DNA of 64,000 nt from Rhododendron vialii (taxonomy: Eukaryota; Streptophyta; Magnoliopsida; Ericales; Ericaceae): assembly GCF_030253575.1 (NCBI RefSeq), contig NC_080564.1:7050501-7114500 (forward strand), given 5' to 3'. The position numbers and the translations under genes were made by a program. Positions 10,678-21,818 of this stretch are shown piece by piece; position 1 is the stretch's first letter, and each line of letters begins with the position of its first letter. The notes below the pieces were generated by a model. That model saw only the letters and a list, made by a program, of their open reading frames with translations, did no database searches and had not been told where the DNA came from.

Positions 10678-11481
10678 ATGTGGAGCTTTGCATCCAATTG
10701 CATAGCTGGCTGTACGGGAGTCAAGAACGAGTCTAGAAAGCCGACTGAAGCTTCTTTGGAATGCTCAGATGATGAAGGTTCTTCAAATTCTTGCAGGGAG
10801 GACGGACTAGAATGCCCTATATGCTGGGAATCTTTTAACATAGTTGAAAACGTGCCCTATGTCTTGTGGTGCGGTCATACTCTATGTAAGAATTGTGTTC
10901 TTGGGTTACAACGGGCAGTAGTCAAACTTCCCACTCTACCTATTCAGCTTCCGCTTTTCATCTCGTGTCCTTGGTGCAATCTCTTATCCCCTCGTTTGGT
11001 TTATAAGGGAAACCTTAAGTTCCCTCGCAAGAATTTCTTTCTTCTCTGGATGGTTGAGAGCATGAACGGTGATAGAGTGGAATCTCATTCTGCCTTTTGC
11101 GGGCATTCGCCAACGTGGCTATCAAACAGCAAGTTAGCACCAGGAAATCAAGTAAGCCACCCTGTTCTGAGGAGGGGTCCACATATTCACCATTCAGAAT
11201 CATCTGGTTCAAACCAGGATTATATCGGTGCCAATAATTTGCTCACTGTGGAGAGACTACACAATTCCCTCAGAAAGTCTTTGGCTTTCTTTGTTCAGTT
11301 GACAGCTAAATTCCCACTGGTTCTCATATTTCTTCTGATTATCGTGTATGCAATTCCCGCCAGTGCAGCCATATTAGCCTTGTACATACTCATCACCGTT
11401 CTGTTTGCTCTTCCGTCGCTGCTCATTCTGTACTTTGCATTTCCTAGTTTGGATTGGTTGGTGAGGGAAATTGTCACATGA
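10678..11481 (+). CDS. RING-type E3 ubiquitin ligase-like protein with C-terminal membrane segments
   Basis: Intronless 267-residue coding region starting at an ATG. A RING finger spans residues 46-100 with the ligands C46-x2-C49, C65-x-H67, C70-x2-C73 and C97-x2-C100 (ECPICWESF, WCGHTLCKNC, ISCPWC). The spacing between C73 and C97 is longer than in a minimal RING but is usual for this plant subfamily. Two hydrophobic helices at about 212-232 and 233-255 make a C-terminal membrane hairpin, followed by a short polar tail. Probable role: transfer of ubiquitin from an E2 to substrates at an endomembrane. The substrate is unknown. The acidic/Ser-rich N-terminus (20-42) has no motif. The gene looks intact. 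I recognise the class but not a named gene. Confidence 0.85.
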   Translation: MWSFASNCIAGCTGVKNESRKPTEASLECSDDEGSSNSCREDGLECPICWESFNIVENVPYVLWCGHTLCKNCVLGLQRAVVKLPTLPIQLPLFISCPWCNLLSPRLVYKGNLKFPRKNFFLLWMVESMNGDRVESHSAFCGHSPTWLSNSKLAPGNQVSHPVLRRGPHIHHSESSGSNQDYIGANNLLTVERLHNSLRKSLAFFVQLTAKFPLVLIFLLIIVYAIPASAAILALYILITVLFALPSLLILYFAFPSLDWLVREIVT

Positions 11482-12200
11482 AATGCTGTTCGTTTTGTTC
11501 ATAGGTTTGTGAGCCCGGCGGATAGACCTTTGTCCATCCATAAAGGCATTGGTGGTGTAATCTGAAAACTTTACTTGTTTCGTACATCCTTTCTGTACGA
11601 AAAGACTTGTAAATATGGCTTGTGAGCAATCGTTTTATTTGAAGTGTCATGAGAAAATGTATCGCTTCTCTTGAGAGTTCGATGAAGGTGGTACAAACTG
11701 ATGCATCTCTTTGTTGATGAGTGTGATTTTTGTCTTGGTGGGATCATCGGCGACGAGTCTTAGATTGTTCATTTGGTCGTACTTTGAATAAGCTTCCTGC
11801 GTATCCATCCTTTTCATTTATTTCCTTATTTGCACTCTTGAAATCTCTATGCAGCCGCACTAGGTATTGTGGTCCTAATGTTTGTACTGTCTCTTCGGCT
11901 ACCTCCTCCCCTAAACTCAATAAACCCTTTTCGGCTTTTCCACGGTTCCACCTCCCCCAGAATGCCAGATTATTCCTCTTTTTTTCTTCAGAGGGGACGT
12001 TCTCTGTCTGACTGTAATTGAATTCGAACTCTTGCGATTCGTGTACTTTAATGGTAATGTTCTGTAATAAGGGCTTCCTCGTCAAACTGGAATGCGGTTT
12101 TCTATTTTCTGTGTTGTGTTTTTGTATGTTGCTGCCTGCTGGTGTTGTGTTTTTGTATGTTGCTGCCTGCTGGTGTTGTGTTTGGACGCTTTTGAAACTA
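11482..12200 (+). other. 3'UTR of the RING gene, then spacer
   Basis: About 200-250 bases after the stop read as a typical AT-rich plant 3'UTR. Beyond this no gene is seen. A 31-bp tandem repeat lies at 12111-12183. Confidence 0.45.
12111..12183. repeat. 31-bp tandem repeat, 2.3 copies
   Basis: Units start at 12111, 12142 and 12173 (GTGTTGTGTTTTTGTATGTT followed by GCTGCCTGCTG). The first two units are identical. Confidence 0.9.
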
Positions 12201-12447
12201 CTTAGGCTCCGTTCCGGAACCGAAAATGAGTCTTTATTTTTTAAAAAGGCAATTTCAAGCTAAAAAATTATGGGTTTATTGAAATTTAAAAATATGCAAT
12301 ACGGATCTTGTTTGGAAGATCTCAATGAGATCTTTTATACGATGCAAAAAAAATTAAAAATTTATTTTTAATTTACTTTATTTTTTAGTTTGAAAATGTA
12401 AAATAAGCTACTTATTTTTTAAGAAGGTTTCTGGAACGGGGCCTTAG
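12201..12447. mobile_element. MITE copy B (family shared with 1068-1306)
   Basis: Starts CTTAGGCTCCGTTCCGGAAC and ends TTCTGGAACGGGGCCTTAG, a good terminal inverted repeat. The AT-rich interior matches copy A in reverse orientation. No coding capacity. Confidence 0.8.
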
Positions 12448-12895
12448 TAGTTCTGTTGACGACAAAAGAACTACTCGACGACTTCTTCTTGTCTTTTCCC
12501 AAGTGCAACAGCTTTATCTGTATAGTAATTTACTACTAATTTCTATGTACCGAACGAAATATGATTTCTGACTTAGTTTCACTTAACGAAAATGGTATGC
12601 CCACCGATGGCGGCTCGGGTTTTTCGTGCGGGCCCGTAGAGGGCCACGCGTGGCCGTCGGTATGGTCACTGTCGGTGACTGGGGTTTTTTGTGCGGGCTC
12701 CAGAGAGGACCCCTCGTGGCCGTCGGTACAAGATCGATATGGCCACTATCGGTGGCTGTAGAAGGGTTCTTTCACTTAAATCCCCTGTTTTCCTTGACAA
12801 GAACTCAACAAAAACTGTCCGAATTTGTATTGTCTTGGCAATAGTGTTTTCTAGCAAAGGCGCTATTGGTTAAATCTGTACCGGCGCGTACAAAG
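12448..12895. other. Spacer with a GC-rich imperfect duplication; no gene
   Basis: 12600-12770 holds two related GC-rich blocks (GGGTTTTTCGTGCGGGCCC and GGGTTTTTTGTGCGGGCTCC, each followed by a GTGGCCGTCGGTA-like phrase). The overlapping ORFs are shadows of this repeat. Confidence 0.5.
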
Positions 12896-13190
12896 CCTTT
12901 TTGGGCCCGTTTTGGATCCTAAAAAAATGATCGGAGCTATTCATTTTGTTTAAAATATTTTGTTTACAGGCTTTGAAAAAAATAAGCTCAATCCTGTATC
13001 GATTAGGACTTCTACGAAACTTCCCATTTTGTAGCCTAAATTCTGGGACAAAATGTGACATTTCGTAGACGCCCTAAACGATACGGGATTGAGCTTATTT
13101 TTTTCAAGGACTGTAAAAAAAATATTTTAAACAAAATGAGCGGCTCCGATTATTTTTTTGGGACCCGAAACGGGTCCAAAAGAGCTTTTG
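12896..13190. mobile_element. Fold-back MITE with ~140-bp arms
   Basis: The left arm TTTTTGGGCCCGTTTTGGAT and the right arm (read in reverse) TTTTGGACCCGTTTCGGGTC stay aligned through AATAAGCTCAATCC.GTATCG and TTCTACGAAA to near the centre at about 13037. The whole element can form one long hairpin. Confidence 0.8.
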
Positions 13191-13829
13191 TAAATCTGTA
13201 CCATTAACCTTTCTGGTTTTCTAGCATGGGATTTTTTTTTGTTTATTATCATTGGTGGTAAGTTCATAGGTTACATCAAATAATGAGAAAATCCAACAAT
13301 ATCTTTCATAAGCACTAATGTAAATACAACGATTACATAAAGAGACAGTTTTCCCATACGAAGAAATAAACAAACTCCTTAACTTCCTACTGAGCGTACA
13401 AGAACTCTGGTCAATTGAGCTAACGCCGTTGATTTCTACTATGAGATTCTACTCTAATAAACTACGTAACATGTTTATTCACTCATCAATAATAACCAAT
13501 GACATACTGGCCTTTTCATTGGTCCCATTTCATTCTTTAAAAGATTAGGCTATGCATGCGAATAAGAGTAATTACTCTATAATTGGGGGTTCCGGCGGTA
13601 ATTAGTGTTTTGCTGATCTTTTTTTGGTGATACTATGTTTTAAAAGGATCCTACGTGCTTCTCTCCAATTGAGGAGCATACATTTCTGAAATAATATTTT
13701 TTTTTGTTGAAAATGAACTTATTTAATGAGGTCTTTATCGATACGCAATCTAGCTTCTTCTTCTTTTTTACGGCGATATGGCTAAAACTTTTATTAGAAT
13801 AATCTATGTAAGGGCCCTACAAAGGCCGC

Positions 13830-14122
13830 GTTCAGTTGCACGGAAAGGATGGAAAAGACAGAAAAATTAACTTTCCTGTAATTTTCTGTGTGTTCAATTA
13901 CCAGAAAAGTTGTAGGACCCACAGCTTCAACTTTCTCACTGGAAAATACTTTCCTGCAAAATAGGTCTTGCTGATCTTGCCAAAAGGAGGGGATTCTTGT
14001 TTTTCTACAAGATTCTTGTCAACATAATATGCACAGGAAAATAAATTTCATTTTCTTTTACTTCATCTCTCTTCACTTTTCCTGGAAACCGATTTTCCAG
14101 ACAACATTTCCGACAACTGAAC
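13830..14122. mobile_element. hAT-like MITE
   Basis: The termini GTTCAGTTGCACGGAAAGG and (read from the right) GTTCAGTTGTCGGAAATG form an inverted repeat around a non-coding interior rich in GGAAAA/TTTTCC. The flanks share only AAAG, so the target duplication is not clear. Confidence 0.6.
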
Positions 14123-14948
14123 AAAGCAAAAAATAACGACTCATGACGCACGGTAGACCTATACACAACGGATTGGAGGTCGACTTAAATAAACTCCCTG
14201 CCAATCAAATTTGGCTAGGTTCCAGTAAATTTTTGGGGCTTTTTTCGTATTTTGTCCTTATTCAATTTTTTTTGCATTTGTTAGTTTTGTGCCTAACTTT
14301 TGTAAATTATTTATTCGGAAAAGTACAGTAATAGACTTTTACCCAAATACTCGTACTTTTGAAAATATCCAAAGGAACCCATATCCAAAATAAAACCCAA
14401 AAAGCCCACGCAACACTAACCAATGCAATTTTTTTTTTGAACAACGACAAAACAAGAAAAAACTCAAAAAGCCCTCACCGAAGCTTAGCCTTCACTGCTA
14501 CATACAGTAGTTAATTTGGCCGAAAGTTTTGGGATTGGCCGGTCGACGTAAATACTTGTCTCTGCCTAACGAATTACTACTAAATTTGGCCGAAAGTTTG
14601 GTGAGGCAAGTGGACGAGGGAATTATTAGGATAGGGGACCAAGTTTCTCAAAATTTAAGATCAACTGATCAAATTCAGTAGAGAGCCAAGAAGACAAAAC
14701 AAAAAATTACAGTAAGAAGAAAGAACAGCTGGACAATAATAATCCATGCATTTTCTGGTAAATGATGAGTCGGTACTAATCAAGTACAGTAGTAAAGATG
14801 TCAATGTTTGTGTGATAGCACTCGGTATCGCACCCGCAATTATGGAGTGGTTGTGGATATCGTACTCTTATCAATTCTTCCCTCATGATGGCCCATCCAC
14901 CATCCGAACCGTATTACCTCAAGTCCCGCTTGTCAAATTGAATTCTGT

Positions 14949-15085
14949 TTTTTTTTTTTACCAATATTGTATACATCAGTAAGGGTTTGTGGGCGAAATT
15001 AGTGAGTTAGTCCACAGAAAATTTAAAAACTATTCGTAGCCCTGAACCCACAAACTGCCCTTACCAACTGGGCTACAAGCCCATT
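14949..15085 (-). mobile_element. tRNA-derived SINE-like unit
   Basis: On the minus strand, a box-A-like TAGCCCAGTTGG and a box-B-like GGGTTCAGGGC are followed about 100 bases later by an A11 tail (14949-14960 on the plus strand as T). The box spacing is shorter than in a tRNA, so this is tentative. Confidence 0.35.
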
Positions 15086-16573
15086 AGTCTTTGGAAAGGT
15101 TTGTTGTAACTACTTTTTATGACATTAGACATATCGCATTTCTATTTTGATGGCGGTAACAAAGATTGTCATCGCTTACGCCAAACGTGTTTAAAATGGA
15201 TGGTCTTGTGCTTATTTAGAATCTTCATTAGTGATATCGCCATAGGAATTGAGATTATATTCATTATTCACTAACCTTATCTACCAATAAAGATAGAGAG
15301 TTCTTTTCTTTTTCTTTTTTTTATATATATTATCAGGATAGAGAGTTCATTAAAAAGAGAAAGGTGAGAGAAAGAATAAAGGTAACATAATTGCCCTGTG
15401 GCTCAGCACTTCCTAGGGCGAATGGCCTTTGTGAGCTTGTAATTATTGAACTTCTCAAGAACATGTTAGATCTAAAAGCATGGAAGGATGAATTTCTAGA
15501 AGAGAGAAAGAGAATCCAATGTGTTCTTCATTTTCCCATCTCAAATCTGTCTTTTTCTGTTACCACTTTGTACTTTTGTATAGGCTTAGATTTGATTTCC
15601 CAAATTTGACTCCACAGACATTATAGAGACCTTTGCTATTTGGAATATTTGGAATAAACAGAAAATTATCTAAAATTTTAACTTTGGGCGGTAGAAAGGA
15701 ATTAACAGACCTTCTCATTCTCTATCCAAACCGCTTTCCATTCGTCACCGCTCTGCTCACCGCCGGTGGCTTCTTGAGTCATCGGCTTCAGAGCTTTGAT
15801 TGGTAGGGGGCTAGACAAGAGAAGGGCTGCTCAATGACGGAGGGGAGTGTGTGTCTTATTTTATTTTATTTTTGTCTGGATTTAATCTAGTTTCTGTCCG
15901 GATTTAATCTGGTGGGTTGCTGATTTCCATCGATTTTTTATAATATCTTTGATATGGAGCTCCACCATCTCGAGGCGTCTGGTGTTTAGGTACTATAACT
16001 CCACTTATGCCAATCCTTGTTGATAACGATGTAGAATGAACGATGGCTCTTGCTTAGGCGTTAGACATCAGTTTCATCTCTTTGCTTTTCCTGTATATCA
16101 TTAGCTTTAGGGTTTGGTTGTGTCTCTGTATCTCTGTATTCGGGTGAAAATCTGTTATGGCCATATGACTTTATCTGTCTTCCGGTGATAATCTGTAAAT
16201 GTTATATGACTTTTATAAATGGGTATGCTTCTTCCGTTGAAAAAAAAATGACGCAAAGAGGTGCTTAGACAGACCCTACACAATTTCAAATATTCTTGTA
16301 CGTTATACTTGTAACGACCCGGATTTTCGATCCAATTTTTTTTAATACAAATTCATATTGTTAAATTTCTAATTCAATAACTAATTAGATTGAATAATTA
16401 AAATATATTATTATGTGTACAATTGATATTAATTGCACTATTGTATAAGACATATATTTAAACTTTAGATATACGGGGAATCAAGGATTCATATTCATCT
16501 CTTATCTTTCCTATCTAAACCTTAACTAGAACTCTATTCAAACTAACTCTCCACTTCTCTCTCTCTCACTCAT

Positions 16574-16667
16574 CCTATACATACACGCGTCCACATACAT
16601 TCTCACCCTATACATACACGTGTTCACATATATTCTCACCCTATATATACACGTGTCCACATACATT
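16574..16667. repeat. 33-bp tandem repeat, ~3 copies
   Basis: Units start at 16574, 16607 and 16640 (CCTATACATACACG(C/T)GT followed by CACATA(C/T)ATTCTCAC). The overlapping repetitive ORF is an artefact of this array. Confidence 0.85.
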
Positions 16668-16878
16668 AGAATTAAAGAAAATCCCACCAAATGTGGCACT
16701 TGTCCCCTATCCCTCTTATCATTATCAGTATTCCTCTCCTTCAATCTCCTTCTCTATTTCACCACTTCCATACTTATCATCTCACCTTCTCACTATCTTA
16801 TTCTCTCTCATTGTACATACCCACATAAAATTCAAAAATTGAACACCAGTATATTATTTCACTCCCAATTCTATTGTT

Positions 16879-16880
<2 letters not shown>

Positions 16881-16940
<60 letters not shown>
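16881..16940. repeat. (GA)30 microsatellite
   Basis: Thirty uninterrupted GA dinucleotides, the longest microsatellite in the window, inside the large solo LTR. Confidence 0.95.
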
Positions 16941-16943
<3 letters not shown>

Positions 16944-18260
16944 GGATTTCTACATAAAATCCCTCCGTACATGATATTCAGGTTCTCAATCAATCACTAC
17001 ATCTCCAAGTATCCACAAACCACCTTCCAATCATTTCGAGTCAGCCCCAAGTCCCCTGCTGTCGCAGCCACAGTCTTTTTCATTTTACTGAAATTGTCCG
17101 CAAACTAGTACCCGCTTTTTCGGCCGGATTTAAGGTAGATTAATCTCTATCCTACTCTCTCCTAAATATATTAAGTCCTAGTATTGTGTAATGATGAGAT
17201 ATTAATGTTAAAAATGGAGCTCATCCATTAAAACCCATTAAACTAAATTATATTCTGTTTCTCGGCAAAATAAATATAAGTACTGGATGAAAACAGTTTG
17301 CATATGGAGTGTTTTATTACAGATTGGTCATTGTATTGTGTGAGTATGTGAATTGAATCCCAATATCACTTACTGTCATAATAAAACAAATCGATCCATG
17401 CATCAAAATCTTTAAAACTACAACCTACTCTTTATTTTTATTTTTCCGAAAACTAGAACAGTGATCTCATACTTGATTTTAAATCAGTGGGCATTAACTA
17501 CACTAAGGTTCCTTTTGTATGAATAGCTTATGGTTTTAACTTAGAACAATATTTTTTTTAATTAGTTTATGATTACTACTGTAAGATTTTAGGTGTATAA
17601 AAATATTGAATGTACTTATTAAACTACACTACTATTATTTAAATATATGTTGATATTATAACTAATAAACTAAGAAAATAATTTCAAGAAGTCAGTAACT
17701 AGTACGTAGACATCGAAACTTGTAATTATGTTAATTTCATATGATAGTAAAGGTACTCTCAAGTCCCTATTAAATTACAGTGCACTTAAATCTGATAAAA
17801 GTTAATTTAATAGAAGCTTAACAATAGTAAGTTACTAAAATTGCTCTAGGCTTACGAAATAATTAATTAAACCCTCAGGTGAATGAATAAAAAGTTTGAT
17901 GAACATAATTATTCGATAAAAATCTTAAGCAATCCAAAAGGCATCGGCCCAACCCAAACCCTTGTGTGTTCAATTATTCGTACATATCGATTGTTATATT
18001 TGTTATCTCATTGAAATGTATAATGTTATGAATTGAGTTGTTGTTGATTGTATCATGTTGTATATGCAAGAATAGATTTAGATTCACTGGGTGGTTATGA
18101 GTAGTGACTCACGTAGACGATGTTAAGTAAATGAAAATTGATAAAGTGTTGAAAGTGTGATTGTGTAGATTGTGATTTGAGCCATGGTGATGGCAAGGGT
18201 AACCAATGGGGCCCAATATTGAAATGGTTACTTGCGGGGCCCGGTGTTGTGATACTAACG

Positions 18261-18497
18261 TATGATACGTCATGGGAAGTTTCTCTTCGAGGAAGGGAAT
18301 GGGTTCCATGAGACGGTTATAATTAGTGAGACGTTAACGTATAATACGTCATGAGAAGTTTCTCTTCGAGGAAGAAAATGGGTCCCATGAGACGGTTATA
18401 GTTAGTGAGACGTTAATTTATGATACGTCATGGGAAGTTTCTCTTTGGGGAAGAAAATGGGTCCCATGAGACGGTTATAGTTGGCATGGAGTAGTAG
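18261..18497. repeat. 79-bp tandem repeat, 3 copies plus degenerate fourth
   Basis: Units begin at 18261, 18340 and 18419 with TATGATACGTCATGGGAAGT or a close variant. Each contains TTTCTCTT(C/T)G.GGAAG and CCCATGAGACGGTTATA. A partial, diverged unit with ACGATACGTCATGGGA follows near 18516. Confidence 0.88.
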
Positions 18498-19133
18498 ATG
18501 TCCGACCCTAATGTACGATACGTCATGGGATGGCTCGATCCTCCTGTTATGGTCTTAAGTGAGAACATGCTCGGTACATGACTTAGGTGCCCTCACCTAG
18601 GACCCGAGTGCAGGATAAACAAGAGGAAGGGTGGACCAATGAGACGGTTGTAGTTAGTGGATGTGGGAGGAAAGGATCTCGTAGAGATGATCCTTAGATT
18701 TCATGTAAGATGATGAATAGTAAAAAAAAAGACGATCGTGATATTATTGTTATTTTTTTGAATGCTAATTGTAGAGTAAAGGGTTGGTAGGATTGAGATT
18801 ATTCTACTGGGTGAATTATCACTTACGGATACGTTTGCATCCTGGTAAATCGGTTGCTTCGACGATCAATTTGCCAAAGGGTGCAGGGTTCAATGGTGGA
18901 GCTGTTTGACACAGGAGGAATACCAAAAGCGGAAATCGAGTATGCTTGAGATCTGTATCAAGACTAGAGTTGCTCTGAAGATATTTAAATAAAATGTTAG
19001 ATTTTTTTTTTATACATTTTTTTTAATGTACATTTTGTATAACGACAAATAGCAGCCTAGTAGTTATAAAATTCAATGTATTTTAGAGTTAATACTTCCG
19101 AAATTTTTTAAAAAATCGTGGCGTTACAATACT

Positions 19134-19749
19134 ACTAGTTATTCAAGTTAATTTAGAAATACTCTATGGAATTGTTCCCTGCAAGTCCTTTTAGTGTGCC
19201 GATAAAAAAAAAAAAAGAAGTACCTTTGATGAAAAAAATATTCTTAAATTTTTTTATGCGTGTATGGAAAAAACTCTTAAAAGTCTCAAGTTATCAAATC
19301 TTTTTATGTTGCGTATATAATTTAAGTTATCAATCATTTTTATGTAGTGTGAATAATTTTAAATGGCATCTTCGAATGCACAATCTTGTCTCTCCCTTGG
19401 TCCTCACAAGTAGCAATATATACTTGTAAAATGTATTTTTATAATCAATACACAAATACAGGGGTTTGGGCCCTGCTAATTGCAAATTATACGTCCGCCA
19501 CTATCCGTATATTGTAAGGGGAAGATTACAAACATTAGGATCTGTGATCAGACCCAGAAACATGTGCTTGGAAAGATATTGAGATAATAATTACTAGTTC
19601 ATAAGTGGGGATATCTAGAATGTACTTAAGTTAAGCTTAATAAAATTGTATTTGTGATCAGACCCAGAAACATTGATTAGTAAGTGAAGTTATTTTGATA
19701 CTACTATGACAACCAAAACAGGTTTTATTTTTTACTATTTTTCCGTGTC
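19134..19749. other. Spacer between two retroelements; no gene seen
   Basis: AT-rich, with one short internal repeat (TGTGATCAGACCCAGAAACAT near 19540 and 19651). No coding similarity. Confidence 0.5.
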
Positions 19750-20147
19750 TGTCAGACCACTTTTTCACCATCTCTCCTAAAATCAATTGGTGATAGGAAG
19801 GGTTTTAATTAAGTCTTTTGTGACATTCGATATCGCACCCGCAAGTCTATTTTTAGAGCGATCGCAGGAAGTGACATTGTATAACCAAATCCATAGGGGC
19901 ACTCAGGGCCCAACAATCCCTCCTTCATGATTAGGCTCCCGCGACTCGAACCCATAACTTTCTGGCTCTGATACCACTTGTCAGACCGCTTTTTCATGAG
20001 CTCTACTAAAACCAATTGATGGTAAGAAGGGTTTCAATTAAGTCTTTTATGACATTCGACATCACACCTATAAGTTTATTATTTTTAGAGTAGTCACAGA
20101 GAGTGACATTGTGTAACCAAATCCATGAAGGCACTTCGAGCCTCACA
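19750..20147 (-). mobile_element. TRIM retroelement, minus strand, 398 bp
   Basis: LTRs at 19979-20147 (5', minus) and 19750-19915 (3'), each TG...CA on the minus strand. Between them, on the minus strand, lie the primer-binding site TGGTATCAGAGCC (19964-19976, two bases from the LTR) and the purine tract AAGGAGGGAT. The flanks GTGTC (19745-19749) and ATGTC (20148-20152) match at 4 of 5 positions, so this insertion is older than the one at 8848. Its LTR sequence differs from that element, so it is a different TRIM family. Confidence 0.85.
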
Positions 20148-20632
20148 ATGTCTTTCTTTGGTATAAAAAAAATATTACAATTATAATAGTACGTACATCC
20201 ACCGTCCAAATGGTATCTTTTTCAATGTAGGAGTAATTAGCTTTGGAGTTCCCAGCTTAAGCGGCAGTTTAATAGCGAAACTATTATAACTCCTAAAAAA
20301 GTTGACATTTTCGCTCACCGTTGAGTACCTCTTTGATTCCGACGTTTGAAAGCGATTATAATAAAATGCAATATCATACTTTCATGATTTTCATGTTCGG
20401 AAGAAACAAAAATATGAATGTGATTTCTGATGACACATCTAACCTAGAACCAAATTACCAGATTGAGTTGAAACCGGATTCCTCCCTTACTCCATAGTAA
20501 TCGAAGGCCCCGTGTGATAATCCACTTAAGCCTTGGGATTGGACTATCCATCCCAAGGGACTCCTAAACCCTTATTTGATAACCCAAATGGATCCGGACT
20601 AATAATCCCTTGGATGAGTAGTGTGGCCTTTA
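20148..20632. other. Spacer, partly the left half of an interrupted MITE
   Basis: From about 20507 (GGCCCCGTGTGATAATCCAC) to 20632, and again from 21819 to about 22128 (ending in GTTATCAAACAGGAC), the sequence looks like two halves of one older element split by the insertion at 20633-21818. No gene. Confidence 0.45.
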
Positions 20633-21818
20633 GGGCCCGTTTGGACGCGGGGAAAAAATTGGGGGTATTAGTTAATAAGGGGGGATAAGATAGTAGGAGG
20701 GTATTAGTTAATAAGAGATGATCCACATTGATGTGATGTTTATAAATGCGGGATTAAATAGTAGGTTGTTTGGATGCGGTATTAGAGAATAGGGATTAAA
20801 TAATATTTCGTTTGTATGGAAGATTAATAGGGGGTATAAAGAGGGTGGATGATATAAAAAGCTATCAAATGACCATTTTGCCCTTGTGCAGTCCATAAAT
20901 TATTATGTATTACGTTTTATATGTAATTGCAAATTTAATTATTCTTTCACAATTTAAGCCGTAATATTTATTTCTACTAACAAATTAACTAATTTACTAT
21001 TATTATTTAACATTTTTCTTTTATAAAATTTGATTTTTGTAAAAAAAAAAATTAAGTGTTCCAAATTTCAATCCGTTTGAACCGGTGGAAAGATTTTAGT
21101 TTTCTGATCAATTTATCCTAAATGGTTATGATTAAATTTTGACTCTAGGGCTCTCGTTGATTAGCCTTAAGAAAGTCATAAAATCAAATATCTCTTAGGG
21201 CTAATCAACGAGAGCCACAGAGTTAAAATTTAATTATGACCATTTAAGATAAAATGATCAAAAAATTAAAATCTTTCCACCAATTCAAACGGATTGCAAT
21301 TTGGAACACTTAATTTTTACACCGTTGATGTATTATAAAAAATATGGTTAAAAATTAAGTGCTCTAATTTTCAATCTGTTTGAACCAGTGCGAAGATCTT
21401 ATTTTTTTGATCATTTTATCTTAAATGGTCACAATGGATTTTTAGCTCTAAGGCCTTTCAATGAGCATCCGAAGAGAGTCCTAAAACTAAATAAGAAGTT
21501 TTCGGATAAATTTAAATGGAAAATATGATTTTAGGTAGAATAGAGAGTAGAAGTTGGTTGAATAGTGGATGGAGAAAGGGGATAACGAGGGGTATTTTTG
21601 TCCACAAAATACCCCTCCAAACCCGGTTTATTTTTGGGGAGCTCAAAGGGAGCCCAAAATTAATACCCGGGAATTCCTAAAACTGGGGAAAACTAAAAGG
21701 GGGTAAAAAATAATGGGGGCAAAAATTGGATTGCCAAACGGGGGGGAAAAGGGTGGACCCCTCTCTTATACCCCCTCTTATTTTTCCCCTCCCTTTTTTA
21801 CTCCATCCAACCAGGCCC
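20633..21818. mobile_element. Tourist/PIF-Harbinger-like element with TTA target duplication, nested
   Basis: Left terminus GGGCCCGTTTGGACGCGG. The right terminus, read in reverse, is GGGCCTGGTTGGATGGAG. TTA stands on both sides (20630-20632 and 21819-21821), the target-site preference of PIF/Harbinger elements. No transposase ORF is seen, so it is non-autonomous at 1.19 kb. Part of the length comes from the inserted fold-back at 21050-21325. Confidence 0.75.
21050..21470. mobile_element. Fold-back element plus a third partial arm
   Basis: Arm 1 (from 21053, TTAAGTGTTCCAAATTTCAA) and arm 2 (ending 21315) are long inverted repeats sharing AATCCGTTTGAACC, GATCA.TTTATC.TAAATGG and GGGCT(A/C)..CGAGAG. 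A third copy of the arm follows at about 21353-21470 (TTAAGTGCTC...). Probably a MITE followed by a half copy. Confidence 0.7.

Larger units (their letters stand above)
13191..16304. other. Intergenic region, no gene recognised
   Basis: AT-rich spacer. Supported contents are a hAT-like MITE (13830-14122) and a SINE-like unit (14949-15085). The short ORFs have no recognisable similarity. 15700-16240 contains CT-rich, leader-like DNA without an associated coding region. Confidence 0.5.
16310..19128. mobile_element. Large solo LTR (2,819 bp) with perfect 5-bp TSD
   Basis: Starts TGTAACGACCCGGATTTTCG and ends TCGTGGCGTTACA, giving TG...CA with an 8-base terminal inverted repeat (TGTAACG[A/C]). 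ATACT occurs directly before (16305-16309) and after (19129-19133). No internal gag-pol and no second LTR are visible. The body contains a 33-bp tandem (16574-16667), a 60-bp GA microsatellite (16881-16940) and a 79-bp tandem (18261-18497). Family and orientation are not assigned. Confidence 0.82.

Noticed and set aside
12560-12870. Overlapping ORFs on both strands in a GC-rich patch
   Set aside because: They arise from an imperfect duplication of a GC-rich non-coding block and match no protein family.
16538-17108. ORFs with repeated YVDTCIYRVR-like units and a run of RERERE
   Set aside because: Direct translations of the 33-bp tandem and the (GA)30 microsatellite inside the solo LTR.
18240-18540. 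Possible CRISPR-like array of regular repeats
   Set aside because: The repeats are 79 bp head to tail without unique spacers, in plant nuclear DNA, so it is a minisatellite.
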